A stretch of 23,005 nt of DNA from Ruminococcaceae bacterium UBA3329 (GCA_002361875.1 DERX01000081.1:1-23005); one strand, 5' to 3'; positions 1 to 8,035 are shown, counted from the first letter of the stretch. Numbers and translations: made by a program. The notes: a model not told the origin generated them from the sequence alone.

Positions 1-28
1 AGATACGCATTCAATTACAGTCCCCCAA

Positions 29-59
29 GATATAGATTAAATCAAAATAAATTATACTA
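29..59 (+). promoter_or_regulatory. weak candidate promoter upstream of ypeB
   Basis: A GATATA box (29-34) and a TATACTA box (53-59) are separated by 18 nt. TATACTA differs in one position from the CATACTA-type -10 of forespore sigma-G promoters, which would suit a germination gene. A sigma-A-like alternative lies at 68-97 (TTGATT, 18 nt, TAAAAT). Neither is strong, the region is very AT-rich, and the choice is inference only. Confidence 0.25.
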
Positions 60-168
60 CATAATAGTTGATTTTGCAATTAAAAAACAGATAAAATAGG
101 CGGATATTTTTAAATTTTCTGTTAACAATAACCTATATTAAAGAAAAACTGTCCAAGGAGAGAAAAAT

Positions 169-1512
169 ATGGCAGAAAAAAGCATTTCATTTCGTGGAAA
201 AATCCGTTTGATTAGCTTTGTAAGCTTTGCTTTAATAGCTCTGACTGTTTTTTCCGTTGTGCAATCGGTAAAGGTTTCAAGATACAAGCGTGAAATTTTG
301 CTCACAAGACAGCGTGCGCTCATTTCCCTTGACGAATATTTGAGCGGCATAACCGCAGACCTTCAGAAGGTGGTTTATGTAAGCACACCGTCAATGCTGT
401 CAAATCTTTCAACCGAGCTTTGGCGTGACTGTGCGGAAGCAAAAAACAGCCTTGCGCAATTGCCGTCAAGCGATTCGTCAGTTGCAAACACATATAGCTT
501 CCTGTCGCAGGTGGGCGAATATATTATGTCAATTCAAAGAAAGAGTATGCGAGGGGAAACCTTAAGCGAAGAAGAACGGCAAAAGCTTTTGGAGCTGAGC
601 GAATTGGCAAATTCACTTTCCGAAAAGCTCAATTCAATGTGTTACAGCTTGCAAAACGGCTCGCTGTCATTTGAGAAAAATTCAAATATGCTTTTAAAAT
701 CAAATGAAGTTTCAGACACATTTTTTGAAAAAATGGATGATGTTGAACAAACGATGTCCGACATTCCGTCCCTTGTTTTTGACGGTCCGTTCTCAAACCA
801 TATTGAAAATGCAAAGCCGAAACTGCTTGAAGGTAAAGAGGAAGTCACAAAAAAGCAGGCGCAGGAAATTGCGAATAAAGTCTGCGGTGACGACGGCGAA
901 ATAGACTTTGCATTTGAAAAAGAGGGTACAATCCCCTGCTTTATCTTCAAAAACGATAACTGCACGGTGGCGATTACGAAAAAAGGCGGATACCCCATTT
1001 ATATGCTCAACTCAACATTTGCAGGTGAAATCAATATTAAATACGAGGATGCAGTAAATAAAGCAAAAGAATTTCTCTCCGAAATCGGCTACACCAATAT
1101 GAAAGAAAGCTATTATTTTACCGATGACGGAATCTGTACGGTTAACTTTGCATATATGCAGGACGGAGTTATTTGCTATTCGGATTTAATTAAAGTCAGT
1201 GTAAATCTTCAAAGCGGTGAAATTCATTCCTTTGACGCAACAGGATATATCTCCTGCCACACGGAAAGAAAAGTTCCCGAAAATGTTATTTCGGCGGAAG
1301 AAGGCAGAAAAAAGCTTTACAGCGGTCTTGAAATTTCAGAAAGTACACCCTGCTTTGCACCAACCGAATGGAACACAGAAAACTACTGCTACGAATATGT
1401 TTGCACGACGAAAAACGGACAGCATCTGCTCGTTTATCTTAATGCGGCAACAGGCGAAGAGGAAAATGTACTGATTTTGCTTTACAGCGACGGCGGCGTT
1501 CTTACGAAATAG
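169..1512 (+). CDS. ypeB: spore germination protein YpeB
   Basis: This 447-residue protein matches YpeB in length and layout. It has a short basic N-terminus, one membrane segment at about residues 14-31, a helical region, and a C-terminal half with PepSY-like repeats (for example around 'KKQAQEIANKVCG' and 'YEDAVNKAKEFLSEIGY'). YpeB is known to be needed in spores for correct localisation and stability of the cortex-lytic enzyme SleB, so it acts at the inner spore membrane during germination. The start at 169 has AAGGAGAG at 155-162. In Bacillus ypeB directly follows sleB; here at least 168 bp without a convincing gene lies upstream, so any sleB is outside the window or not adjacent. The assignment is by family resemblance of the whole sequence; the exact PepSY boundaries are approximate. 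Confidence 0.9.
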   Translation: MAEKSISFRGKIRLISFVSFALIALTVFSVVQSVKVSRYKREILLTRQRALISLDEYLSGITADLQKVVYVSTPSMLSNLSTELWRDCAEAKNSLAQLPSSDSSVANTYSFLSQVGEYIMSIQRKSMRGETLSEEERQKLLELSELANSLSEKLNSMCYSLQNGSLSFEKNSNMLLKSNEVSDTFFEKMDDVEQTMSDIPSLVFDGPFSNHIENAKPKLLEGKEEVTKKQAQEIANKVCGDDGEIDFAFEKEGTIPCFIFKNDNCTVAITKKGGYPIYMLNSTFAGEINIKYEDAVNKAKEFLSEIGYTNMKESYYFTDDGICTVNFAYMQDGVICYSDLIKVSVNLQSGEIHSFDATGYISCHTERKVPENVISAEEGRKKLYSGLEISESTPCFAPTEWNTENYCYEYVCTTKNGQHLLVYLNAATGEEENVLILLYSDGGVLTK

Positions 1513-1627
1513 AATAATATTTATTTAAAAAGAGAATAATACAAATAAATTAAGCTTCTGTTTTGAAAAACGCAAAGCAGACTTAGTTTTCAGTATAGAT
1601 TTATAAATACAAAAAGGAGGTAAAACA

Positions 1628-1936
1628 ATGAAAAAGATAATATGTGTTATGATTATAGGAACACTTCTCATTTGCACATTTTTTGCAGGCTGCGGCAAAG
1701 CGGATGACGGAAAGGTATCCAACACAAATCAAAATTCGGGTACAAATTCAAACACCAACAACCTAGGAACAACCAATGCGGCAGAAAGTATGCTTACAAA
1801 TGCAAGTGAAAATGTTTCAAGCGGTGTCAGCGAAGTTTCGAGCGATTTGAGCAGTGCCGCCTCGGAAGTTTCAAGTGATTTAAGCAGTGCGGCTTCCGAA
1901 GTTTCAAGCAATTTGACAAGCAATCCGAAAAGATAA
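1628..1936 (+). CDS. small Ser/Asn-rich lipoprotein with 11-residue repeats
   Basis: I do not recognise a named family for this 102-residue protein. It starts with a lipoprotein signal: Lys-Lys, a hydrophobic stretch, then FFAGC, with Cys22 as the likely lipidated residue. Next comes an Asn/Thr/Ser/Gly-rich linker (about 31-60). The C-terminus holds three units of the pattern SEVSSDLSSAA (residues 68-78, 79-89, and a decayed 90-100). Val, Leu and Ala-Ala recur at fixed places in an 11-residue period, which fits an amphipathic helix of hendecad type. The start has GGAGG at 1616-1620. It follows ypeB by 115 nt with no clear terminator between, so co-expression and a link to spores are possible but inferred. 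It would be anchored on the outer face of the membrane. Confidence 0.8.
   Translation: MKKIICVMIIGTLLICTFFAGCGKADDGKVSNTNQNSGTNSNTNNLGTTNAAESMLTNASENVSSGVSEVSSDLSSAASEVSSDLSSAASEVSSNLTSNPKR
1829..1927 (+). repeat. three tandem 33-nt units in the lipoprotein gene
   Basis: Units at 1829-1861, 1862-1894 and 1895-1927 encode SEVSSDLSSAA, SEVSSDLSSAA and SEVSSNLTSNP. The first two are identical in protein but differ at synonymous sites (such as TCG/TCA and GCC/GCG), so the protein pattern is better kept than the DNA. A degenerate earlier unit (SENVSSGV) precedes them. Confidence 0.85.
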
Positions 1937-1950
1937 AAAAGAACAATTGC

Positions 1951-1986
1951 AAAAATCCGCCGTACTTATGTACAGCGGATTTTTTA
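1951..1986 (+). terminator. Rho-independent terminator after the lipoprotein gene
   Basis: The arms AAATCCGC-CGTAC and GTAC-A-GCGGATTT pair around a TTAT loop with one mismatch, followed by a run of T. A matching A-run on the left means it could also stop transcription coming from the right. Confidence 0.85.
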
Positions 1987-2348
1987 TATTATGCGAAATT
2001 ATTTTTTTGGTAAACTTTCTCAATGAGGGAGCGTATTAACCCCGCAGTCACGCACAAGTGCGTGACAGCTCCCCTTTCAGGGAAGCCAAGAGAACGAGCC
2101 GTGCACCCTACGCTATTTCACGGAACGGTGAGGGCACCGTTCCCTACGAAATACTGTCATCCTGAACGCAGTGAAGGATCCCGTTGGATTGATATGTTAC
2201 CATTGGTAAAGATTCTTCGCTTCGTTCAGAATGACATTAAAATCGGCGGGAGCAATTTCTCGGCTCCCGCCTCGGTCGTTGCTTTTAAATCTTCGATTTA
2301 AAGGTGTCCACCGGACACCCGCAACCCCGCCCTACTTGTTGTTCTTTT
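1987..2348. repeat. non-coding hairpin-rich island between convergent genes
   Basis: No credible gene lies in this 362-bp stretch. It holds a chain of perfect or near-perfect dyads: 2047-2066 (9-bp arms, 2-nt loop), 2122-2143 (9-bp arms), a long imperfect inverted repeat at 2155-2236, 2245-2271 (9-bp arms), 2284-2302 (8-bp arms) and, directly abutting, 2303-2319 (7-bp arms). It looks more GC-rich than the flanks. Its pieces resemble interspersed extragenic repeats of gut Firmicutes, from memory and not by search. The final dyads lack a T-run on the minus strand, so they are not a classic terminator for clpE. Confidence 0.75.
2155..2236. repeat. 82-bp element with 26-bp imperfect terminal inverted repeats
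   Basis: The left arm 2155-2180 begins TGTCATCCTGAACG. The reverse complement of the right arm 2211-2236 begins TGTCATTCTGAACG. The arms match at 22 of 26 positions with 30 nt between. Translated, this motif gives the familiar spurious CHPERSEGS / RFVQND peptides. It is best seen as a miniature palindromic repeat; no transposase is present. Confidence 0.8.
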
Positions 2349-4658
2349 TTAATTTATTGCAGCAGTGATTTCGCCGTTCGTTTCTGTTACGGTGATTTGG
2401 TTTATGGGAAGTCCTGCGTTGTCAATCATTAACGTTGACACTTTATCTTCAATATTGCGTCTGATTACATTGCGCAAATCCCTTGCTCCTCTTGAATTGC
2501 CGTCCATTTTATTTACAAGTGCTTCGGGGATTTCCTCGCCGTAAACGAATTTAATTCCTTTATCTTCAAGAACGGTAGTGATTTCGGAAAGCATAAGCTT
2601 TGCGATATCCTTATAATTTTCATGTGAAAGAGGATTGAAAACAACAATTTCGTCAACTCTGCCGATAAACTCGGGTCTTAAAAACTCTTTCAGCGCTTTC
2701 ATAACCTTTTCTCTTGAAATATCGCCCTCTGTTTTGCCGAAGCCCAGCGAGGTTTCGCTTAAATGACTGCCTGCATTTGAGGTCATTATGATAACTGTAT
2801 TCGCAAAGCTTACGGTTCTGCCGTGTGCATCGTTGGTTTTGCCCTCGTCAAGAATCTGAAGCAAAATGTTCATTACATCGGGGTGAGCCTTTTCAATCTC
2901 ATCGAAAAGAATAATTGAATAAGGCTTTCTGCGCACCTTTTCGGTAAGCTGACCTGCCTCGTCATAGCCAACATAGCCCGGAGGCGAGCCTATAAGACGG
3001 GACACGCTGTGCTTCTCCATAAACTCGGACATATCAAGTCGAATAAGCGTTTCGGGAGTGTCAAACAGCTCCTCGGAGAGCTTTTTAACAAGCTCCGTTT
3101 TGCCCACGCCCGTAGGACCGACAAAAATGAAAGATGCGGGGCGCTTTTGGAGCGTTAATTGGATTCGGCTTCTCTTTATTGCGTTTGCAACAAGCCTTAC
3201 GGCTTCGTCCTGACCGATTATCTTTTCAAGAAGTCTTGTTTCAAGGTCTTTAAGACGATTAATGTCGCCCTCGACCACCTTGGAAACAGGGATTCCTGTC
3301 CAAAGGTTTATTACCTTTGCCAAATCCTCTTCAATAACTGCATTGTCCTTTGCCTTTTCGGTAAGCTCGGGAAGAGTTTTTGAAACTGCGTCAATCTCCC
3401 CTTTTGTAACGGACATTTGAGCGTAAATCGGGTCAAGGTCAGACCCCTCGGGGGCGTTTGCCAATTCGTCCTCTAAATCTGTCATCTTTTTCTGTAAATC
3501 AGTGCTCTTTTTCTCTGCAATTTCAAGTTCGCTTATTGATTTATTGCGAAGATTTGCACAGGTGCACGCTTCGTCCAAGAGGTCAATAGCTTTATCGGGC
3601 AAAAATCTGTCGGTAATATATCTTTCGGAAAGCGTGACTGCTTTATAGACAAGATTATCCGAAATTCTTACACGGTGGAACGCTTCATAGTAGCTCTTAA
3701 TGCCGAGAAGCATTTTATATGAATCTTCAATAGACGGCTCTTCAACCTTTACGGTCTGGAAACGGCGTTCAAGAGCGGCGTCCTTTTCAATATGCTTTCT
3801 GTATTCATTAAAGGTTGTTGCGCCGATAACCTGAATTTCACCGCGTGAAAGAGCGGGCTTTAAAATGTTGGCGGCATTCATTGAACCCTCGGCGTCACCG
3901 GTGCCGATAAGATTGTGAACCTCGTCAATGAAAAGAATAATATTGCCCTCGCTTTTAACCTCTTCAACAAGACCTTTAATTCTGCTTTCAAACTGGCCTC
4001 TGAACTGTGTTCCTGCGACAAGAGCCGTTAAATCAAGCAAATGAATTTCTTTGTCGGCAAGCTTTGCAGGAACAGTGCCGTCTGCAATTCTTTGTGCAAG
4101 CCCTTCGGCAATCGCCGTTTTGCCGACGCCCGGTTCACCGATAAGGCAAGGGTTGTTCTTTGTTCTTCTGCAAAGAATTTGAACGGTACGGGCAATCTCC
4201 TGCTCTCTGCCGATTATTCTGTCAAGCTTATTTTCCCTTGCACGCTCGGTAAGATCAGTGCAGTAAAGCCCCAAGAATTTTCTTTTATCATTCTTCGTTC
4301 CCTGCTTTTTCTTCTTACCTTTTTTATCTTCAGCATTATTTTTGCCGTCGGTTATAGGTTCGCCTGTCGGAGCTGCACCGAACATACCCTGCATAAACGG
4401 AAAAGTTCCTGCGCCGCCGAATTCAAAGCCGTCGTCGCCCATACTTTCCATCATCTGTTCCATTTGAGCGGAAACATCGTCAACATCATCCTCAGTGATG
4501 CCCATATTCTCCATAATCTGTTTAACAGGGCCGATATTCAGCTCCATTGCGCATTTAATGCACAACCCCTCGTTAGACGTTTTGTCGCCGTCTACCTTTG
4601 AAATAAAGAATACAGCAGGATTTTTTTTGCATCTGCTGCAAAGCATACCTTTGTTCAT
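2349..4658 (-). CDS. clpE: ClpE-type Hsp100 AAA+ unfoldase with N-terminal zinc finger
   Basis: This 769-residue protein is a two-ATPase Clp/Hsp100 unfoldase. The N-terminus carries a four-Cys zinc finger (Cys7, Cys10, Cys33, Cys36), as in ClpE, in place of the Clp_N repeats of ClpC. A Met/Gly-rich and then Lys-rich linker follows (about 65-125). Domain 1 has Walker A GEPGVGKT (174-181) and Walker B ILFIDE (241-246). A coiled middle domain lies at about 375-445. Domain 2 has Walker A GPTGVGKT (514-521), pore loop GYVGY (561-565) and Walker B ILFDE (583-587). LGF at 638-640 sits where ClpP-binding loops occur, so it should feed substrates to ClpP, which is not in this window. GAGG precedes the start, and the ATG overlaps the pgsA stop as TAATG, which suggests coupling. 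No CtsR-type operator or mcsAB is nearby. Many databases would simply call it ClpC. Confidence 0.92.
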   Translation of the reverse strand: MNKGMLCSRCKKNPAVFFISKVDGDKTSNEGLCIKCAMELNIGPVKQIMENMGITEDDVDDVSAQMEQMMESMGDDGFEFGGAGTFPFMQGMFGAAPTGEPITDGKNNAEDKKGKKKKQGTKNDKRKFLGLYCTDLTERARENKLDRIIGREQEIARTVQILCRRTKNNPCLIGEPGVGKTAIAEGLAQRIADGTVPAKLADKEIHLLDLTALVAGTQFRGQFESRIKGLVEEVKSEGNIILFIDEVHNLIGTGDAEGSMNAANILKPALSRGEIQVIGATTFNEYRKHIEKDAALERRFQTVKVEEPSIEDSYKMLLGIKSYYEAFHRVRISDNLVYKAVTLSERYITDRFLPDKAIDLLDEACTCANLRNKSISELEIAEKKSTDLQKKMTDLEDELANAPEGSDLDPIYAQMSVTKGEIDAVSKTLPELTEKAKDNAVIEEDLAKVINLWTGIPVSKVVEGDINRLKDLETRLLEKIIGQDEAVRLVANAIKRSRIQLTLQKRPASFIFVGPTGVGKTELVKKLSEELFDTPETLIRLDMSEFMEKHSVSRLIGSPPGYVGYDEAGQLTEKVRRKPYSIILFDEIEKAHPDVMNILLQILDEGKTNDAHGRTVSFANTVIIMTSNAGSHLSETSLGFGKTEGDISREKVMKALKEFLRPEFIGRVDEIVVFNPLSHENYKDIAKLMLSEITTVLEDKGIKFVYGEEIPEALVNKMDGNSRGARDLRNVIRRNIEDKVSTLMIDNAGLPINQITVTETNGEITAAIN

Positions 4659-5323
4659 TATTTATCCTCTTTCTTTTTCTTTGCGTTATCAAGTATTTGC
4701 TTAATTGAACCCGGCAAATAGCTTATGAATGCAACGAATGTAAGAATTACCGCCAGCACTACAAGCACAAACATTACGGGTTCGGGAAGAGTAAGGTTCG
4801 GATAAGACCTGCTTATAGCTCCAACCTCGGGGCCGAAGCCGATAATCAAAATCATTACAACATAAAACACGAGCGTTGCCGCTTTACCGTAAATCTCTGC
4901 CGCAACGGGACGTGTGCCGAGGGCTATAAGCAAAGCTCCGCCGAGAAGCATAATTATATCTTTGGCAATAAACAGTAAAAATACCCAAGCAAATGCTTTC
5001 ATTGACGCACTTTCGGCATTTTTAAACTGAATAAACAAAACGATTGCAAGTGCAAAAACAGTCAGTTTATCGGCAATCGGGTCAAGCATTTTACCAAGCG
5101 CCGAAACCTGATTAAACTTTCTTGCAATTTTGCCGTCAAAGAAGTCGGAAAGTCCCGAAACTGCAAGAACCGCCACCGACCACCAAATGTGACCCTTAAT
5201 GTAGAGCACTGCAAAAACGGGTATAAGCAAAATTCTTATTACGGACATTAAGTTCGGGATTGTAAGGCAACCCTCAAAAATACCTTTAACATTATCTTTT
5301 GCGCTTAATTTTTCTTCAGCCAT
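4658..5323 (-). CDS. pgsA: CDP-diacylglycerol-glycerol-3-phosphate 3-phosphatidyltransferase
   Basis: PgsA makes phosphatidylglycerophosphate from CDP-diacylglycerol and glycerol-3-phosphate, the committed step to phosphatidylglycerol, in the cytoplasmic membrane. The 221-residue protein shows the complete CDP-alcohol phosphatidyltransferase signature D-x2-D-G-x2-A-R-x8-G-x3-D-x3-D at residues 60-85 (Asp60, Asp63, Asp81 and Asp85 as metal and catalytic residues). Hydrophobic segments surround it and the C-terminus is Lys-rich. The start has AAGGAGA at good spacing. It is 18 nt downstream of cvpA, and its stop overlaps the clpE start by one base. The signature does not fully separate PgsA from other CDP-alcohol transferases, but the sequence around 'TIPNLMSVIRILLIPVF' and the length are typical of PgsA. 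Confidence 0.93.
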   Translation of the reverse strand: MAEEKLSAKDNVKGIFEGCLTIPNLMSVIRILLIPVFAVLYIKGHIWWSVAVLAVSGLSDFFDGKIARKFNQVSALGKMLDPIADKLTVFALAIVLFIQFKNAESASMKAFAWVFLLFIAKDIIMLLGGALLIALGTRPVAAEIYGKAATLVFYVVMILIIGFGPEVGAISRSYPNLTLPEPVMFVLVVLAVILTFVAFISYLPGSIKQILDNAKKKKEDK

Positions 5324-5341
5324 TGCAAATTCTCCTTATTC

Positions 5342-6064
5342 TTACTTAAATAAATCCTGTAACTTGTCTATAAACGGGTTATAGCTGTTAACAAGCTCAA
5401 TTACCTTTGACTCTCTTACCGCCACAGCAAAATCAGAATCGCCGCTTGACAGCATAGTAACAAATACTGTTGAAATTACAAGCAGTACGGCGGCCCCTCT
5501 GACAGCACCCAACAGTCCGCCGAGGACTGTGTCAAGCGTGCCGACAATAGGCAGCTTAAACGCTTTAGAAAGCGCCTTTGCAATAAGGCGGAAAATGAGA
5601 AGTAAAATAACAAATAATACAAGGAACAGTATTATTCTTATTGCAGGAACTGCTACGGGGCGAACGCAGTTTTCTTCAACCTTTTCGCCGACTTCGTCAA
5701 ATTTTCCGTTATTGAGTGCTTTTGAAATTGTATTTTTTATGTCGGTCTTTACGGACTGAGTATCAATTCCTGCACATTCAGCAAAGTCAATTGCATATTG
5801 CGGAATCGCCTCAAAAGCAACATCGTTTATATTTGCCGAAGATTTTTTTTCGTCAATCTCGGCATTTATAGTTTTAACAATATTACCTTTAAGGAACATA
5901 TCATAAGAGCTTTGCGCAATCGGCTCGCTTATGTAAGACGCACAAAAAATCGCCGCAATTATAGCCACTACCTCAAGCATTGTCAGCACAAAGCCTTTTT
6001 TCGCCGCCGTGGCAACAAGAATCACAAATATACCTGCCAAAATAATATCTAATATAAGTGTCAT
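5342..6064 (-). CDS. CvpA family membrane protein
   Basis: This 240-residue integral membrane protein has a CvpA-family layout: two N-terminal hydrophobic segments (about 3-20 and 28-48), a soluble loop of about 85 residues, and two further segments (about 140-160 and 180-205) with the Gly-rich 'LDTVLGGLLGAVRGAA' between and within them. CvpA was named for colicin V production in E. coli. In Firmicutes its role is not settled and is usually tied to the cell envelope. I chose the ATG at 6064, not the upstream start at 6085, because GAGGTGA sits just before it and overlaps the stop codon of the upstream gene. The 4-nt gap to that gene and the shared site point to coupled translation. Confidence 0.82.
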   Translation of the reverse strand: MTLILDIILAGIFVILVATAAKKGFVLTMLEVVAIIAAIFCASYISEPIAQSSYDMFLKGNIVKTINAEIDEKKSSANINDVAFEAIPQYAIDFAECAGIDTQSVKTDIKNTISKALNNGKFDEVGEKVEENCVRPVAVPAIRIILFLVLFVILLLIFRLIAKALSKAFKLPIVGTLDTVLGGLLGAVRGAAVLLVISTVFVTMLSSGDSDFAVAVRESKVIELVNSYNPFIDKLQDLFK

Positions 6065-6068
6065 ATAA

Positions 6069-7286
6069 TCACCTCTTGAGAACATTTATCTGATCGGATG
6101 AATATTCAAAAATTCCTTCAGATTCAAAAACATATGTGTGCTTTCCGTAAACTGCAACACCGATTGGATCTGATGTTAATTCAGCTTTTCCTGTCATCTC
6201 TCCTTTCATATTGTAAATGCAGACTTGACTGTCGGTCAAGACCGCCGTATATTTTCCGTCAGTACTAACGGATTTCACAATTCCGGTAATCTCTGCCGAG
6301 AAAACCTCTTTACCGGATTTGTTATAAACCTTAACTATTTTTTGCGTTGTACTTGAATACTTTGAAAGCACAAGTACTGCTGTGTTATTGTCGGAAACAA
6401 AAAGCCTTGACGGCGTATTTACCGAAACATCGATTTTTTTGGAAACCTCTTTACCGTCAATTATTTCGCAAACATTGTTACCGAATACTATAAATCTATC
6501 ATTTGATAAAAATTTAACTTGTGCGAGAGCGCTGTCCTTATATTCAAAGGAAGCCGCCGGCTCTGTTTTATCCTTTTCAAATACATAAACCTTTGAATAA
6601 ACCGAACCGTTATCTACTCCTAAAACGGCGGCAACAAATTTTTTACCGTCATCGGAAACATCACAGGATACGATATGCTCTTTTGCACATGCCCACCTGA
6701 ATACATCTTTATGCTTTTTGTCAAAAACAGTAAGCATACTTTCGGCACCGTCCGCCCTTGTGGCAACTGCAACTGAACCGTCCTTACCTAAAGCGGCGGT
6801 AAGAATCATATAATCTGTCTGTTTTTCAAACAAAACTCTTGTTTTTGACTGAATTCGAAACTGTTTTGCGCCAATATCATAAAGTAAAATTCTGCCACCG
6901 GAGCTTTCGGCAACCGGGTGGTCAAAGTTGTGCTCAAGATTGGAAATTTCTTTTGCAGTTGAATCAATAACTCTGACACCTGCATCGTCAAGCAAAATTA
7001 AATCAGAGCCTGACCCCAAAAGTTCAGAAGCCGAAATACCTGCAAGAGAATAGGGAAAACCGTTTCCCGAGCCGATTTTTGCAAGCATTGTTCTAAATCC
7101 TTCGGTTGCCATTGAAACGGTAAATCCGCTGATTTGCGCCGCCGCAATAGAAACAAGAATTAAAATGACGAGAATTACTGAAATCAGCTTTATTTTATTT
7201 GCTGTTTTCAAGCTGACAGTAAGTCCGCCTTTTTTATTGGTTCTTTTAACTTTTCTTTTCTTTTGTCTTTCTTTTTTCACACCCAT
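6069..7286 (-). CDS. DUF5711-like membrane-anchored beta-propeller protein
   Basis: Function unknown. With the chosen start the protein has 405 residues. It opens with a strongly basic cytoplasmic tail (residues 1-30, rich in Lys/Arg), then one membrane segment (about 32-51), then a large extracytoplasmic region of repeated beta-strand blocks such as 'DVSDDGKKFVAAVLG' and 'SVSTDGKYTAVLTD', which look like WD40/propeller blades. This layout matches what I recall of the DUF5711 family of Clostridia. The longer frame would need a TTG at 7304 without a ribosome site; the ATG at 7286 has GGGGTGA six bases upstream. It lies 14 nt after truA and 4 nt before cvpA, inside the operon. No catalytic residues are apparent, so a scaffold or sensing role is a guess. 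Confidence 0.75.
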   Translation of the reverse strand: MGVKKERQKKRKVKRTNKKGGLTVSLKTANKIKLISVILVILILVSIAAAQISGFTVSMATEGFRTMLAKIGSGNGFPYSLAGISASELLGSGSDLILLDDAGVRVIDSTAKEISNLEHNFDHPVAESSGGRILLYDIGAKQFRIQSKTRVLFEKQTDYMILTAALGKDGSVAVATRADGAESMLTVFDKKHKDVFRWACAKEHIVSCDVSDDGKKFVAAVLGVDNGSVYSKVYVFEKDKTEPAASFEYKDSALAQVKFLSNDRFIVFGNNVCEIIDGKEVSKKIDVSVNTPSRLFVSDNNTAVLVLSKYSSTTQKIVKVYNKSGKEVFSAEITGIVKSVSTDGKYTAVLTDSQVCIYNMKGEMTGKAELTSDPIGVAVYGKHTYVFESEGIFEYSSDQINVLKR

Positions 7287-7300
7287 TTTTTCACCCCAAA

Positions 7301-8035
7301 TCAATAAATAACTTTATTTAAGTACAAACCCTCGGGTTTTGCGGTTATACCCGCTTTTGTTCTGTCACGGCTTTCAATAATTTTCGGGATTGACCCGTTC
7401 TCTATTTTGCCGTTTTCTATACCCAGAAGCGTTCCGACCATTATCCGCACCATATTGTAAAGAAATCCGTTACCTTTTACAGTGATTTTTACTATATCTC
7501 CGTTTTTTTCTGCTTTGCAGTCATAAATTTCACGGACTTTATCCTGTACGGACGAGTCAGCACTGCAAAATGCAGAAAAATCGTGAACTCCAACAAAATC
7601 CTTTGCATTTTCATTTATTTTCGCTATATTCAACGGATACGGATAATACAACGCCTTATTTTCATAAAAGGGATTTCTGTATTTGCCGTTATAAATTAAG
7701 TAAACATACTCCTTGCCCTTTGCATTATACCTTGCGTGAAAATCGAAATCCGCTTCACGGCAAGAATAAACCGAAATACTGTTCGGCAGATAAAAGTTTA
7801 TTGCATTCGGAATTTTTTCAGTAGCAATATTACATTCAGTCCTGACATTACAGCAAAACATATTTGCGTGAACGCCTGTGTCCGTTCTGCTGCAACCGAT
7901 TATACTCTCATCTTTTCCGCTGACGGAATGAAACGCATTTTCCAGAGTTTCCTGAACACTGTCGGCATTATTCTGTTTTTGCCAGCCGTGAAACGGCGTT
8001 CCGTCAAACCGCAGAGTTAAAAGCAAATTTCGCAT
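7301..8035 (-). CDS. truA: tRNA pseudouridine(38-40) synthase TruA
   Basis: TruA converts uridines 38-40 of the tRNA anticodon arm to pseudouridine. The sequence begins 'LLLTLRFDGTPFHGWQKQ' and contains the catalytic motif GCSRTDTGVHA with the nucleophile Asp at residue 52. It ends with 'GNGFLYNMVRIMVGTLLGIENG', typical of TruA. Length (244 residues) is normal. The ATG at 8035 is preferred because GGTGAG lies directly upstream; an in-frame GTG at 8044 has no ribosome site. The start lies 32 nt inside the end of ecfT. The ecfT-truA junction is common in Firmicutes, where it normally follows the ribosomal protein operon. Confidence 0.95.
   Translation of the reverse strand: MRNLLLTLRFDGTPFHGWQKQNNADSVQETLENAFHSVSGKDESIIGCSRTDTGVHANMFCCNVRTECNIATEKIPNAINFYLPNSISVYSCREADFDFHARYNAKGKEYVYLIYNGKYRNPFYENKALYYPYPLNIAKINENAKDFVGVHDFSAFCSADSSVQDKVREIYDCKAEKNGDIVKITVKGNGFLYNMVRIMVGTLLGIENGKIENGSIPKIIESRDRTKAGITAKPEGLYLNKVIY

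Noticed and set aside
1..99. open frame from position 1 to a stop near 99 on the plus strand
   Set aside because: Only 32 codons, AT-rich, no start in the window and no resemblance to the SleB C-terminus that I could see; too little to call a gene end.
2023..2301. 92-codon open frame in the intergenic island
   Set aside because: Its translation contains CHPERSEGS and RFVQND, the known spurious peptides of palindromic repeats; it has no ribosome site and spans several hairpins.
4041..4601. 186-codon open frame opposite clpE
   Set aside because: Antisense shadow of a well-supported gene, with no ribosome site or domain.
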